Of a stretch of 64,000 nucleotides of DNA, positions 16,379-25,925 are shown in pieces. The stretch's first letter is position 1. Each line of letters starts with the position of its first letter. This DNA is from Planktosalinus lacus (GTDB lineage Bacteria; Bacteroidota; Bacteroidia; Flavobacteriales; Flavobacteriaceae): NCBI RefSeq assembly GCF_014640155.1, contig NZ_BMGK01000013.1, positions 21,647 through 85,646 on the forward strand, written 5' to 3'. The notes under the pieces were generated by a model. It made no database searches and had not been told where the DNA came from. It saw nothing but the letters and a program-made list of their open reading frames with translations. The translations under genes and the position numbers were made by a program.

Positions 16379-17797
16379 GCCCATAAAAGCAAGAAAGCCA
16401 TTTAGAATCAGGATAAAAAATCCAAACTCAAAACCAAACCATATTGAACTATTGACGCTAATAATATAAGACAAGATTGGCGAAAGAATTGCTATTATTG
16501 GAACCCATTGGTCTTTTACATTCCATTTTGTAAAAAGTCCAAAGGCAAAAAGTGCTAATAATGGTCCATAAGTATAGCCAGCAAATGTAAAGAGTCGCTC
16601 TATGACGCTTTCATTTTTAATGATGTATTCAAAAATGAGCATGGTACCAATAAATACCAGCGCTACAACTTTATGGACTTGCTTTCTAATTTTTAATTGT
16701 TGCTCTTGACTGTATTTGGTTTCGATATTTAGTATATCAATGCAAAATGAAGTTGTTAGTGAAGTCAACGTTCCATCTGCACTTGAAAAAGCTGCTGCAA
16801 TCAACCCTAAACAGAAAAATATAGCCATAGTTAGACCAAGCCCTGATTGAGTAGCTATAGTTGGAAATAACAGGTCGGGACGTTCAACAGAGATACTATT
16901 TTCTTGAGCAAATGAAATCAACAAAAGACCCAAAACCAAGAAAATTAAATTAACAATAACCAGCACCACTGTAAACCAAAACATATTTTTTTGAGCATCT
17001 TTCAATGATTTACATGTTAGGTTTTTTTGCATCATATCTTGGTCAAGTCCTGTCATTACAATTGTTATAAATGCACCGCTGATAAATTGTTTCCAAAAGA
17101 AATTAGCACTTTTAAAGTCATCAAAAAAGAACATTTTTGACATTTCACTTTCGCTAACATAGCCAATCAAGTCACTTCCGGCAATTCCTAAACTATTAGA
17201 TAAATAATAGATAGCAATGCCTGCTGCACTCAACATAAAAAGTGTTTGCAGGGTATCTGTCCAAACAATGGTGTTGATTCCGCTTTTAAAAGTGTAAAGC
17301 CAAATAAACAAAATGGTTATTGAAACTGTTGCCCAAAATGGGAAACCTGCAGCATCAAAAATTAGGGTTTGAAAAACAACAGCGACCAGATACAGCCTGA
17401 AACTAGAACCAATTAACCGTGATAAAAGAAAAAATGATGCTCCTGTTTTGTGTGAAACTTTTCCAAACCTGTCACCAAGATAAGTGTATATTGAGGTTAA
17501 ATTTAAACGATAATAAAGAGGAAGCAACACCAACCCAACTACTGCATAACCTAAAATATATCCTAAAACAACTTGATAATATCCAAACTGTGAAGCTTCA
17601 ACCCAACCGGGAACCGAAATAAAAGTAACTCCGCTTAAAGATGCGCCCACCATTCCAAATGCCACCAAATACCAGGGTGATTGTTTTCCAGCCTTGAAAA
17701 AGTCGGCATTACTGCCTCCTTTATTTGTAAAATGTGAGATTAGTAGTAGTACTCCAAAATAACACAGAATAAGCAATAGAATATGAGATGGTTGCAT
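16349..17797 (-). CDS. Sodium:solute symporter (SSS family)
   Basis: From the ATG at 17797 the protein has 482 residues and begins MQPSHILLLILCYFGVLLLISHF; an in-frame ATG 36 bases upstream would add a charged leader before helix 1, so I prefer the later start. About 13 transmembrane helices follow the SSS pattern, with GASLSGVTFISVPGW in the helix-1 region and TGLDQDMMQKNLTCKS in the middle, both typical of the family. Substrate (sugar, amino acid or vitamin) cannot be read. The 3' end overlaps the convergent CoA-binding gene. Confidence 0.88.
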   Translation of the reverse strand: MQPSHILLLILCYFGVLLLISHFTNKGGSNADFFKAGKQSPWYLVAFGMVGASLSGVTFISVPGWVEASQFGYYQVVLGYILGYAVVGLVLLPLYYRLNLTSIYTYLGDRFGKVSHKTGASFFLLSRLIGSSFRLYLVAVVFQTLIFDAAGFPFWATVSITILFIWLYTFKSGINTIVWTDTLQTLFMLSAAGIAIYYLSNSLGIAGSDLIGYVSESEMSKMFFFDDFKSANFFWKQFISGAFITIVMTGLDQDMMQKNLTCKSLKDAQKNMFWFTVVLVIVNLIFLVLGLLLISFAQENSISVERPDLLFPTIATQSGLGLTMAIFFCLGLIAAAFSSADGTLTSLTTSFCIDILNIETKYSQEQQLKIRKQVHKVVALVFIGTMLIFEYIIKNESVIERLFTFAGYTYGPLLALFAFGLFTKWNVKDQWVPIIAILSPILSYIISVNSSIWFGFEFGFFILILNGFLAFMGLILIRAKQH

Positions 17798-17884
17798 TTT
17801 TTTGATAATAAAATTGAAGCGATAAAAGTACAAATATTGTTCACTAATGGTAATTAATTTTTTACTTTTGGTAAAAAAATTGAA

Positions 17885-20380
17885 ATGAAATCGATTACAG
17901 CTCTGTTATTTTTATCAATAACATTTTCCCTGACATTTATTACTTCACAGGCTCAAGCAGAATACCAATTAATGATTGACGAAGGTGTTCACAAAGTGTC
18001 TGATGTACAACAAAGTGCCGAGACATTTTTTATGGATAAGCCTAAAGGTAGGGGGTCTGGCTACAAACAATATAAGCGATGGGAGTATATGGCTTTGAGA
18101 ATGATGGATGAGTCAGGCTATCTTAAAGCACCTGAATTTTATATCAATGAATTGCAACAGCTGAATGCCCGATTAAATGAAAATAGAAGTTTATTTTTAA
18201 ATGATAATTGGGAAGAAATGGGCCCGGTTAGCTGGAATGCAACAACTAGTTGGAATCCGGGTGTAGGAAGAATTACCACCTTTTCTATAGATGAGGCTAA
18301 TGAAGAGCATATAATTATTGGTGCAGAAACAGGGGGTGTATGGAAGTCAATTGATGGAGGCCAAAACTGGTTACCACTCACCGATTATTTTTCAAACCTT
18401 TATGTCTATTCAACTGCTATTATGCCAGAAAACAATAATGTTTATTTTTTTGGATCCAACATGGGTAGAATTTATAAATCACCAGATGGTGGATCAACCT
18501 GGGAACAAATAGGCTCAGCAGGAAATTCAGTTGTAAATAAAATTCTGATACATCCTGTCAACTCAAACATTATGTTTGCCAGTTCACAAAATTCAGGAGT
18601 TTATAAGTCAATTGATGGAGGACAATCCTGGACTAGTGTTATTTCTGACAACAGGGGCTATGATATTGAATTCAAACAAGACGACCCAAATGTTGTTTTT
18701 GCATCAGGATCATTTTTTCATAAATCGATAGATGGGGGAGATACATTTTCTGTGATCTCAGGGTTTGACAATACCGGGGCCAAAATGATAGGTGTTTCTG
18801 AAGATAATCCTGAGGTTGTTTATATCATAGAAGCAACTGAATCAAGATTTAATGGTATATATGTTTCAAACGATGCAGGAGAAAATTTTTTAAAATTAGA
18901 CCATGGCAATAATAATTATTTTGGTTATAGTTTAGAAGCAGATGACACTTCCGGTCAGGCACCTCGTGACATGGACATTGCGGTGAACCCAAATAATAGT
19001 AGCGAAGTTCATATTGCGGGCATTCATACCTGGATGTCAACAGATGGAGGGCAATCTTTTACAATAACCTCTCATTGGGTTCCCGGAACAGCTTCAGCAA
19101 ATGACATTGGGTATAATCATGCCGATGTAGATATTATTGAGTTTTATGGCAACACACTCTACACCGGAACTGATGGAGGAATTTTTAAAGCAACTAACAC
19201 CATAGATATAAATTCAAACTATTATACTGATATTACTGAAGGTTTGGGAATCAGACAATTTTATAAAATTGGAATTTCTCAAACAACTCCTGTTGTGGTT
19301 TCAGGTGGATCTCAAGACAATGGCACTTCATTTTATACAGCAGACCAGGGCTGGAGGGATTGGTTAGGTGCAGATGGTATGGAAAGTTTTATTGATAAAG
19401 ACAATAACAATATTATGTATGGCACCACACAGTTTGGTCAATTATACAGAACAACTAATGGTGGAATCACTTTTACAGGAATAAGTGAGCCCGGACCCGG
19501 AGAAGGAAATTGGGTAACCCCTGTAGAGCAAGATCCAATTGCTCCCAATACAATTTACCTTGGCTATGACCGTATCTATAAATCACAAAATAGTGGTTCA
19601 AGCTGGACAGCCATTTCACAATTTTTAGGTGGCTCAGCCGACCATCTTAAAATTGCACCCAGCAATCCAAATGTAATGTATGCAGCCAGAGGGAGCCAAC
19701 TCTATAAAACAACTTCAGGAAGCGGTACTTGGCAACAACTTTCAGGGTTTGGTGGTAATATAAACTCAATTGCGATTCATCCCACAAATCCTGACAAAGT
19801 AGCAATAGCAACCACTAGTGTTTTAAAAGTTTTTGTATCTGAAGACGGAGGACAAACTTGGGAGACGCATAATTCCGGACTTCCTAATTTTCAACCATTG
19901 GCTTTAGTTTGGCAAGACAACCAGTTGGATGGTCTTTATTTGGGCATGAATTATGGTATTTATTATATTGATAACACTTTTGATGAGTGGCAGGTTTTTA
20001 ATAATAATTTACCCAATGTGATTATCAACGAACTGGAAATAAATTATTCTGAAAATAAAATATATGCCGCTACATATGGGAGGGGTCTTTGGACATCACC
20101 GGTATATGATGGAGTGTTAAGTATAAATGAAATAGAAGTTTTTAATTCATTAAAAGTATATCCGGTGCCGGCAAAGAATTATTTAAATATTGAATGGAAT
20201 GAAGAATACCTATCAGAATTAAGGGTTTTTGACAGTACCGGAAAATTGGTTTATTTTGAAAATGATGTAAACCTTACCAATAACCCTCAAATTAGTGTAG
20301 CTGATTTTTCAGCCGGCATTTATTTTTTAAGGATTAATAATGAAAAAGGCATTTTTACTAAAAAAATAAGTGTCAAATAG
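17885..20380 (+). CDS. Secreted Asp-box (sortilin/VPS10-like) protein with T9SS sorting domain
   Basis: The 831-residue protein starts with a signal peptide (about residues 1-25, ending SQAQA). It then has many Asp-box units of the form S-x-D-G-G-x-x-W (SIDGGQNW, SPDGGSTW, SIDGGQSW, SEDGGQTW), which build a beta-propeller like those of sialidases and VPS10 domains. The last 80 or so residues (VYPVPAKNYLNIEW ... GIYFLRINNEKG) are a type A T9SS sorting domain, so the protein should be exported by T9SS and attached or released at the surface. No catalytic site is recognisable. A candidate -7 element, TACTTTTG, is at 17863-17870. Confidence 0.88.
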   Translation: MKSITALLFLSITFSLTFITSQAQAEYQLMIDEGVHKVSDVQQSAETFFMDKPKGRGSGYKQYKRWEYMALRMMDESGYLKAPEFYINELQQLNARLNENRSLFLNDNWEEMGPVSWNATTSWNPGVGRITTFSIDEANEEHIIIGAETGGVWKSIDGGQNWLPLTDYFSNLYVYSTAIMPENNNVYFFGSNMGRIYKSPDGGSTWEQIGSAGNSVVNKILIHPVNSNIMFASSQNSGVYKSIDGGQSWTSVISDNRGYDIEFKQDDPNVVFASGSFFHKSIDGGDTFSVISGFDNTGAKMIGVSEDNPEVVYIIEATESRFNGIYVSNDAGENFLKLDHGNNNYFGYSLEADDTSGQAPRDMDIAVNPNNSSEVHIAGIHTWMSTDGGQSFTITSHWVPGTASANDIGYNHADVDIIEFYGNTLYTGTDGGIFKATNTIDINSNYYTDITEGLGIRQFYKIGISQTTPVVVSGGSQDNGTSFYTADQGWRDWLGADGMESFIDKDNNNIMYGTTQFGQLYRTTNGGITFTGISEPGPGEGNWVTPVEQDPIAPNTIYLGYDRIYKSQNSGSSWTAISQFLGGSADHLKIAPSNPNVMYAARGSQLYKTTSGSGTWQQLSGFGGNINSIAIHPTNPDKVAIATTSVLKVFVSEDGGQTWETHNSGLPNFQPLALVWQDNQLDGLYLGMNYGIYYIDNTFDEWQVFNNNLPNVIINELEINYSENKIYAATYGRGLWTSPVYDGVLSINEIEVFNSLKVYPVPAKNYLNIEWNEEYLSELRVFDSTGKLVYFENDVNLTNNPQISVADFSAGIYFLRINNEKGIFTKKISVK

Positions 20381-20391
20381 TTTAAATTGCA

Positions 20392-21009
20392 ATGGATTTT
20401 TCTTCAAAATTACTAGAAAACGCAGTCAACGAGATTTCTCAACTACCGGGAATTGGCAAGAGAACGGCTCTAAGGCTTGCGTTGCATTTATTAAGGCAAC
20501 CGGAAGAAAACACCTCTTCCCTTGCAGAAGCAATAACAAAATTGCGAAGTGAAATTAAGTTTTGCAAACGTTGCCATAATATTTCTGATTTTGAATTATG
20601 TGAAATTTGTAAAAATCCTAATCGCAATCCAGAAGTTGTTTGTGTAGTTGAGGATGTAAGAGATGTGATGGCTATAGAAAATACCAGCCAGTTTAAAGGA
20701 ACATACCACGTTTTGGGTGGAAAAATTTCCCCTATGGATGGTATTGGGCCTAATGACTTAACGATACATTCATTGGTTGAAAAAGTGAAATCTGGAACCA
20801 TAAAAGAATTGATTTTCGCTTTAAGCTCAACAATGGAAGGTGATACCACTAATTTTTATATTTTCAAGCAGATAGAACCTTTCAATGTTTTAACTACAAC
20901 GATTGCAAGAGGAATTGCAGTAGGAGATGAGCTGGAATATGCTGATGAGGTTACCCTGGGAAGAAGTATAGTCAACAGGATACCTTTTGAGAACTCATTA
21001 AAAATATAA
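20392..21009 (+). CDS. recR: Recombination protein RecR
   Basis: The 205-residue length and layout are standard. A helix-hairpin-helix (LPGIGKRTA, 18-26) is followed by a four-cysteine zinc site (Cys58, Cys61, Cys70, Cys73) and a Toprim domain beginning at VVCVVED (about 82-88). RecR acts with RecO and RecF to load RecA on gapped DNA. It begins 11 bases after the T9SS propeller gene and is followed 18 bases later by a glycosyltransferase gene, so these may share a transcript by chance of spacing. Confidence 0.97.
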   Translation: MDFSSKLLENAVNEISQLPGIGKRTALRLALHLLRQPEENTSSLAEAITKLRSEIKFCKRCHNISDFELCEICKNPNRNPEVVCVVEDVRDVMAIENTSQFKGTYHVLGGKISPMDGIGPNDLTIHSLVEKVKSGTIKELIFALSSTMEGDTTNFYIFKQIEPFNVLTTTIARGIAVGDELEYADEVTLGRSIVNRIPFENSLKI

Positions 21010-21027
21010 CAAAACACTCACCGCTTA

Positions 21028-22179
21028 ATGCAATTATCTGTTATCATTCTCAATTACAATGTCTCTTATTTTTTAAGACAATGTGTGCTGACGGTTCAAG
21101 AAGCACTTGTGGGAATTGACTCAGAAATTATAATTGTCGATAACCACTCATCAGATGATAGTTGTGCTATGGTGAAAAAGTATTTTCCCGAAATAAAACT
21201 TGTTGAAAATAAGGAAAATGTTGGTTTTAGCAAGGCAAATAACCAAGGTGTTGCTATTGCAAAAGGAGCCTATGTCTGTATTTTAAATCCTGATATAGCG
21301 GTCCCTAAAAATGTGTTTAAAAAATCGCTTGAGTTTGCAAATACAAAATCTGACTTGGGAGCACTAGGGGTTCGTTTGATTGATGGAACTGGAAATTTTC
21401 TACCTGAAAGCAAAAGAAATATTCCTAAACCTAAAGTTGTTTTCAATAAAATTACTGGAATAAAATCAACAAAAAATAGTTATTACGCTTCTCAAATTGA
21501 TCAAACTGAAATCGGTGAAGTCTCGGTTTTGGTCGGGGCTTTTATGCTTTTAAAAACAACTGTTTATAAGGAAGTAGATGGTTTTGATGAAGATTACTTC
21601 ATGTATGGCGAAGATATTGACCTTTCCTTTAAACTGCTCAAAGCCGGTTATAAAAATTATTATTTAGGAGATATAACAGTTTTACACTACAAAGGTGAAA
21701 GCACCACAAAAGATAAAACGTACTTAAAACGCTTTTATGGCGCGATGCATATTTTTTACAAAAAACATTTTAAATCAAATAGCATCTTTAAAACCTTAGT
21801 GTTTTTAGGTGTTTCAATGGCGAAATTTGTAAATATATTTAGAAATTCCTCTTCAGTATCTACTTCAAACAACCCTGAAAATTATTTCCTTCTAAGCGAT
21901 AACATTGGGTTTCTAAAAAAGCTTAGTAAAGCATCAGAGATTGAATTAAAGTCACTCTCAAAAAGTGCTGTTACAGATGTGAAAACATTCAATTCATACT
22001 TTATTTTTGATGCCAATTACATCTCTTACGAGAAAATATTCAAAGCAATGGATTTTCTTAAAAATAAAGGAAACACTTTTAGAATAAGACCTGTGGATTC
22101 AGATTTCATTATTGGAAGCGACAGCAGTAATACCAAAGGAGATGTTTTTGATTTTTCTAATGATCAGGTGACTAAATAG
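21028..22179 (+). CDS. Glycosyltransferase family 2 (rhamnosyltransferase-like)
   Basis: The GT-A domain (about residues 1-240) has IIIVDNHSSDDS (Asp38-Asn39), NVGFSKANNQG, LNPD (Asp89) and the acceptor-side motif GFDEDYFMYGEDIDL, the pattern of WbbL-like rhamnosyl- and related sugar transferases. The last 120 residues or so, after a short hydrophobic stretch, are a separate region I do not recognise. It is probably a cytoplasmic or membrane-associated enzyme of surface polysaccharide or lipid glycan synthesis. It follows recR closely. Confidence 0.88.
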   Translation: MQLSVIILNYNVSYFLRQCVLTVQEALVGIDSEIIIVDNHSSDDSCAMVKKYFPEIKLVENKENVGFSKANNQGVAIAKGAYVCILNPDIAVPKNVFKKSLEFANTKSDLGALGVRLIDGTGNFLPESKRNIPKPKVVFNKITGIKSTKNSYYASQIDQTEIGEVSVLVGAFMLLKTTVYKEVDGFDEDYFMYGEDIDLSFKLLKAGYKNYYLGDITVLHYKGESTTKDKTYLKRFYGAMHIFYKKHFKSNSIFKTLVFLGVSMAKFVNIFRNSSSVSTSNNPENYFLLSDNIGFLKKLSKASEIELKSLSKSAVTDVKTFNSYFIFDANYISYEKIFKAMDFLKNKGNTFRIRPVDSDFIIGSDSSNTKGDVFDFSNDQVTK

Positions 22180-22283
22180 TGTTTTAAAACCTAAACAAGA
22201 GATAAAATCCTAAAAACAGCTCGAAAGGATAAAAAATTATTAATTTTGCACACGCATAAACCAATGTACTTTCTTTAAAAATT

Positions 22284-23597
22284 ATGGCAAAATTCGAATT
22301 AAAATTACCCAAAATGGGTGAGAGTGTAGCTGAGGCAACTATTACAAACTGGCTTAAGAATGTTGGAGATACCGTAGAACTTGATGAAGCAGTACTAGAA
22401 ATAGCCACAGACAAAGTTGACTCTGAAGTGCCCAGTGAAGTTGAAGGTGTCTTGTCTGAAATTTTATTTCAGGTAGATGATGTAGTGCAGGTGGGACAAA
22501 CCATAGCAATCATTGAAACTGCCGCTGAAAGTAAAGATGCTGTTCAAAAAGTAGAAGCCAATGAAGCAGAACCTTCTAAAGAATTAGTTTCTGAAGTTGA
22601 AAAAACTGTTGTTGCTGCCCAAGAATCTGTTCAAACACCCGTGCAAAGCACTACTGAAAGATTTTATTCACCATTGGTAAAAAGCATTGCAAAAAAAGAA
22701 AATATATCACAAGAACAACTCGATGCAATTGCCGGCTCCGGAAAAGATGGTCGAGTGACCAAAAATGACATACTTATTTATTTAGAAAACAGAACAGATC
22801 AACCGGCAGCTCAGCCTGTTGTTGCATCACAGCCAAAAGCTGTAAGCACACAACCTGCTCCAAAAGCAACACCCGTTTCTGTCAATGGTCAGGATGAAAT
22901 AATCGAAATGACTAGGATGGGCAAGCTTATAGCTCACCATATGGTCGAAAGTGTTCAAACTTCAGCACACGTTCAGTCATTTATTGAAGTAGACGTTACT
23001 AATATTTGGAACTGGAGAAATAAAGTAAAAGCAACATTTGCAAAAAGAGAAGGTGAAAACCTCACGTTTACTCCAATTTTTATGGAAGCTGTTGCCAAAG
23101 CAATCAAAGATTACCCAATGATTAATATTTCTGTTGATGGTGATAAAATCATCAAACGAAAAAATATCAATCTGGGAATGGCTGCAGCATTGGCTGATGG
23201 AAACTTAATAGTGCCTGTAATTAAAAATGCAGATCAACTCAATCTTCTTGGAATGGCGAAGGCTGTTAATGATTTGGCTGACAGAGCAAGAACAGGGAAG
23301 TTGAAACCTGATGATACCCAAGGAGGAACTTATACCGTAACCAATGTAGGAACCTTTGGAAGTGTGATGGGTACACCCATTATTAATCAACCCCAAGTTG
23401 GGATTCTGGCTTTGGGAGCTATCAGAAAAGTGCCTGCTGTAATTGAAACTCCCGAAGGTGATTTTATTGGTATTCGACATAAAATGTTCCTTTCACACTC
23501 ATATGACCACAGAGTAGTTAATGGAGCCTTAGGCGGTCAATTTGTAAAACGAGTGGCAGAATATCTGGAAGCGTTTGATGTGAACAGAGAAATTTAA
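22284..23597 (+). CDS. Dihydrolipoamide acyltransferase (E2) of a 2-oxo acid dehydrogenase complex
   Basis: The 437-residue protein has one lipoyl domain (Lys44 in the DKVD motif), a flexible Ala/Pro/Val linker, an E3/E1-binding domain (about 127-165, YSPLVKSIAKKENI) and a catalytic acyltransferase domain (about 205-437). It would move acyl groups from lipoyl to CoA in a branched-chain, pyruvate or 2-oxoglutarate complex. The usual catalytic motif HRxxDG reads HRVVNG here: His409 is kept but Asp is Asn413. No E1 or E3 gene is adjacent. A -7 element, TAATTTTG, is at 22241-22248. The 3' end overlaps the convergent BLUF gene by four bases. Confidence 0.92.
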   Translation: MAKFELKLPKMGESVAEATITNWLKNVGDTVELDEAVLEIATDKVDSEVPSEVEGVLSEILFQVDDVVQVGQTIAIIETAAESKDAVQKVEANEAEPSKELVSEVEKTVVAAQESVQTPVQSTTERFYSPLVKSIAKKENISQEQLDAIAGSGKDGRVTKNDILIYLENRTDQPAAQPVVASQPKAVSTQPAPKATPVSVNGQDEIIEMTRMGKLIAHHMVESVQTSAHVQSFIEVDVTNIWNWRNKVKATFAKREGENLTFTPIFMEAVAKAIKDYPMINISVDGDKIIKRKNINLGMAAALADGNLIVPVIKNADQLNLLGMAKAVNDLADRARTGKLKPDDTQGGTYTVTNVGTFGSVMGTPIINQPQVGILALGAIRKVPAVIETPEGDFIGIRHKMFLSHSYDHRVVNGALGGQFVKRVAEYLEAFDVNREI

Positions 23598-24019
23598 ATA
23601 TGTAAATTATTTACAAACGACTTTATCAAAACAAGACCCGGATGTTCACTATTCGGGTCTTTTCCTTTAAATAAATCCTCTTTTTTAAAGTCTTTTTGAC
23701 CCACAATTCTCGTGGTGTCCTCAGTAGTTAATTTTTTAAAAGCCATCGACCAGTCACCAAATTCCCGTTGAGTTGCAATGCCTTCAACCAGAAGAATCAT
23801 TTCCTGATGCCGTTTGTCATTTTTTATTTTATCAAATAGTAAATTGATAGTGTTTTCAGGCCCTTCCAGGAATTGTACAAAAGTGCCATCAAAATAAATT
23901 AACATCCCGGTTATTTCATTTCGGGTATTGTTTGTTCTACATGTAACTAACAAGTTTGAAATATCTTCGTTAGTTAAAATGTAAGATTGACGGCTTACGT
24001 ATGCAAGGTATTTTAGCAA
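23594..24019 (-). CDS. Stand-alone BLUF-domain blue-light sensor
   Basis: This 141-residue protein is essentially one BLUF (FAD-binding blue-light) domain. All photocycle residues are present, with a constant offset of 14 from AppA: Tyr7 (AppA Tyr21), Asn31 (Asn45), Gln49 (Gln63), Trp90 (Trp104) and Met92 (Met106). ITGMLIYFDGTFVQFLEGP is a textbook match. There is no fused output domain, so it must signal by interacting with another protein. Neighbours (E2 enzyme, exonuclease) suggest no partner. It is expected to be cytoplasmic and photoactive. Confidence 0.95.
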   Translation of the reverse strand: MLKYLAYVSRQSYILTNEDISNLLVTCRTNNTRNEITGMLIYFDGTFVQFLEGPENTINLLFDKIKNDKRHQEMILLVEGIATQREFGDWSMAFKKLTTEDTTRIVGQKDFKKEDLFKGKDPNSEHPGLVLIKSFVNNLHI

Positions 24020-24170
24020 AATGGTTAGGTTTTGATTTTAAAAATATAAAATATTTCGCAGAAATAAATGAAAATGAATTAAAACCCATCCAATTTGTAA
24101 TCTTTTCAAAAATAGGGACAGCCATATCAATGATTAATAGTAATTTTGTTTCTTAAAAAATAATTATAGA

Positions 24171-24947
24171 ATGAAATTAAATCTCGACAAACCCATATGT
24201 TTTTTTGACCTTGAAACCACCGGTACCAATATAGCCACAGATAGGATTGTTGAAATTTCAATTTTAAAAGTTTTTCCAAACGGAAATAAAGAAAGTCACA
24301 CCTGGAAAGTAAACCCTGAAATGCCCATACCTCCTGTAGTTTCAGCAATTCACGGAATTACAGACGAAATGGTTGCAAATGAACCTACTTTTAAAGAGCT
24401 GGCACCAAAAGTATACAGCCTGATAAAAGATTCAGACCTGGGAGGGTTCAATTCAAACCGATTTGATATTCCGCTTTTAGCAGAAGAGTTATTGAGAGCA
24501 GGGGTAGATTTTGAAATGAAAAACACACTTTCTATTGATGTTCAAACCATTTTTCATAAAATGGAAAAACGCACTCTAGAAGCTGCCTATAAGTTTTACT
24601 GTAACAAAGACTTGACCAATGCACACAGTGCTGAAGCTGATACAATGGCTACATTTGAAGTGCTGGAAGCTCAAATTGAAAGATATGATGCACTTGAAAA
24701 CAATACAAAGTATTTAGCACAATTCAGCTCTCATAAAAAGTTTGCTGATTTTGCGGGTTTCATAGGCTTTGATAAACAAGGCAATGAAGTGTTTGCTTTT
24801 GGAAAACACCGTGGAAGTAAAGTAGAAGATATCTTAGAAAATGAACCTGGTTATTTTGGATGGTTGCTGAATGCTGATTTTCCATTGTATACCAAAAAAA
24901 TACTCACAGCTATCAAGTTAAGAAAACTGAATAATAAGTTAGATTAA
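24171..24947 (+). CDS. DnaQ-like 3'-5' exonuclease with C-terminal DUF3820-like region
   Basis: The 258-residue protein has all five DEDDh residues: Asp13 and Glu15 (FDLETTG), Asp99 (NRFD), His152 and Asp157 (HSAEAD). This places it with the DNA polymerase III epsilon family and related trimming exonucleases. After the nuclease domain (about 8-170), residues 205-250 (FGKHRGSKVEDI...YFGWLL) resemble the DUF3820 domain that accompanies such exonucleases in Bacteroidetes. It probably acts in repair or RNA/DNA processing and not as the main proofreading subunit. TAATTTTG at 24141-24148 is a plausible -7 element. Confidence 0.9.
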   Translation: MKLNLDKPICFFDLETTGTNIATDRIVEISILKVFPNGNKESHTWKVNPEMPIPPVVSAIHGITDEMVANEPTFKELAPKVYSLIKDSDLGGFNSNRFDIPLLAEELLRAGVDFEMKNTLSIDVQTIFHKMEKRTLEAAYKFYCNKDLTNAHSAEADTMATFEVLEAQIERYDALENNTKYLAQFSSHKKFADFAGFIGFDKQGNEVFAFGKHRGSKVEDILENEPGYFGWLLNADFPLYTKKILTAIKLRKLNNKLD

Positions 24948-24964
24948 CATTTTGAACTTAGACA

Positions 24965-25576
24965 ATGAAATTAATTTGTATTGGAAGAAACTATGTCGCT
25001 CATATAGATGAGTTAAAGAATGAAAGACCCGCAGATCCGGTTATTTTTATGAAACCCGACACGTCTGTCTTATTGAAGAAACAACCATTCTTTATCCCTG
25101 AATTTTCAGAAGATGTGCACCATGAAGTTGAGATTTTAGTTAAAATCAAAAAAGTGGGCAAACACATTGAAGAGAAATTTGCAAATACATATTACGATGA
25201 AATTGGACTTGGAATCGATTTTACCGCAAGAGATTTACAGTCAAAGCTCAAAGAGAAAGGACTTCCCTGGGAGAAAGCGAAAGCCTTTGATGGAGCAGCA
25301 GTTGTAGGTAATTTTATTTCCAAGGCAAAGTTTAAAGATGTCAATAACATTAATTTTAGTTTAGACAAAAACGGACAAATAGTTCAAGCAGGAAACACCT
25401 CTTTAATGTTATGGAAAATTGATGCTTTAATCGAATATATTTCAAAATACTTTACTTTAAAGATAGGAGATATTATCTTTACAGGCACTCCTGCAGGCGT
25501 AGCTAAGGTCAATCCTGAAGATCAACTCACAGGATATATTGAAGATCAGCAAGTTTTTTCAATCAAAGTAAAATAA
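24965..25576 (+). CDS. Fumarylacetoacetate hydrolase (FAH) family protein
   Basis: The 203-residue protein is a short single-domain FAH family member: KLICIGRNYVAH at the start, HHEVEILVKI (metal-binding Glu residues), GIDFTARDLQ, and FTGTPAGV near the end. Members cleave C-C bonds in 2-oxo or acylpyruvate compounds or decarboxylate oxaloacetate, using magnesium. The size matches acylpyruvase/FAHD1-like enzymes. It lies 17 bases after the exonuclease gene and eight before the HPt gene, forming a dense run up to cinA. Confidence 0.92.
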   Translation: MKLICIGRNYVAHIDELKNERPADPVIFMKPDTSVLLKKQPFFIPEFSEDVHHEVEILVKIKKVGKHIEEKFANTYYDEIGLGIDFTARDLQSKLKEKGLPWEKAKAFDGAAVVGNFISKAKFKDVNNINFSLDKNGQIVQAGNTSLMLWKIDALIEYISKYFTLKIGDIIFTGTPAGVAKVNPEDQLTGYIEDQQVFSIKVK

Positions 25577-25583
25577 AATCACA

Positions 25584-25925
25584 ATGAGTAAAACATATTC
25601 TTTTGACAGTTTACAAGAAATTGCCGGTGGCGATAAAGAATTTATGGCAATAATTGCTAAAACATTTTTGGATGAAATCCCACCTGATTTAAATGCAATG
25701 ATACAAGCGGTCAATGATAACAATAAAGCGCTCGCTTATCAATTTGCACATAAAATGAAACCCAACCTTGAGATGTTAGGGTTAAATTTAACAAAGGACG
25801 TAACTTCAATAGAATCGTGGACCAATACTTCCAAAAGTAAAGCTGCTGTAGAACCGCAGGTAGAAAAGATTGAAACTATTTTAAGACAAGTATTTAAAGA
25901 GCTTAAAGAAGATTTTAATTTATAA
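25584..25925 (+). CDS. Histidine phosphotransfer (HPt) domain protein
   Basis: The 113-residue helical protein has the HPt signature AHKMKPNLEMLG with His56 as the phosphate-accepting residue. Such proteins relay phosphate between hybrid histidine kinases and response regulators. No kinase or regulator is encoded nearby. Its stop codon overlaps the cinA start codon by one base (TAATG), so translation is likely coupled. Confidence 0.85.
   Translation: MSKTYSFDSLQEIAGGDKEFMAIIAKTFLDEIPPDLNAMIQAVNDNNKALAYQFAHKMKPNLEMLGLNLTKDVTSIESWTNTSKSKAAVEPQVEKIETILRQVFKELKEDFNL

Noticed and set aside
20439..20849. 136-codon open frame antisense to recR
   Set aside because: recR is unmistakable on the other strand and the antisense translation matches nothing.
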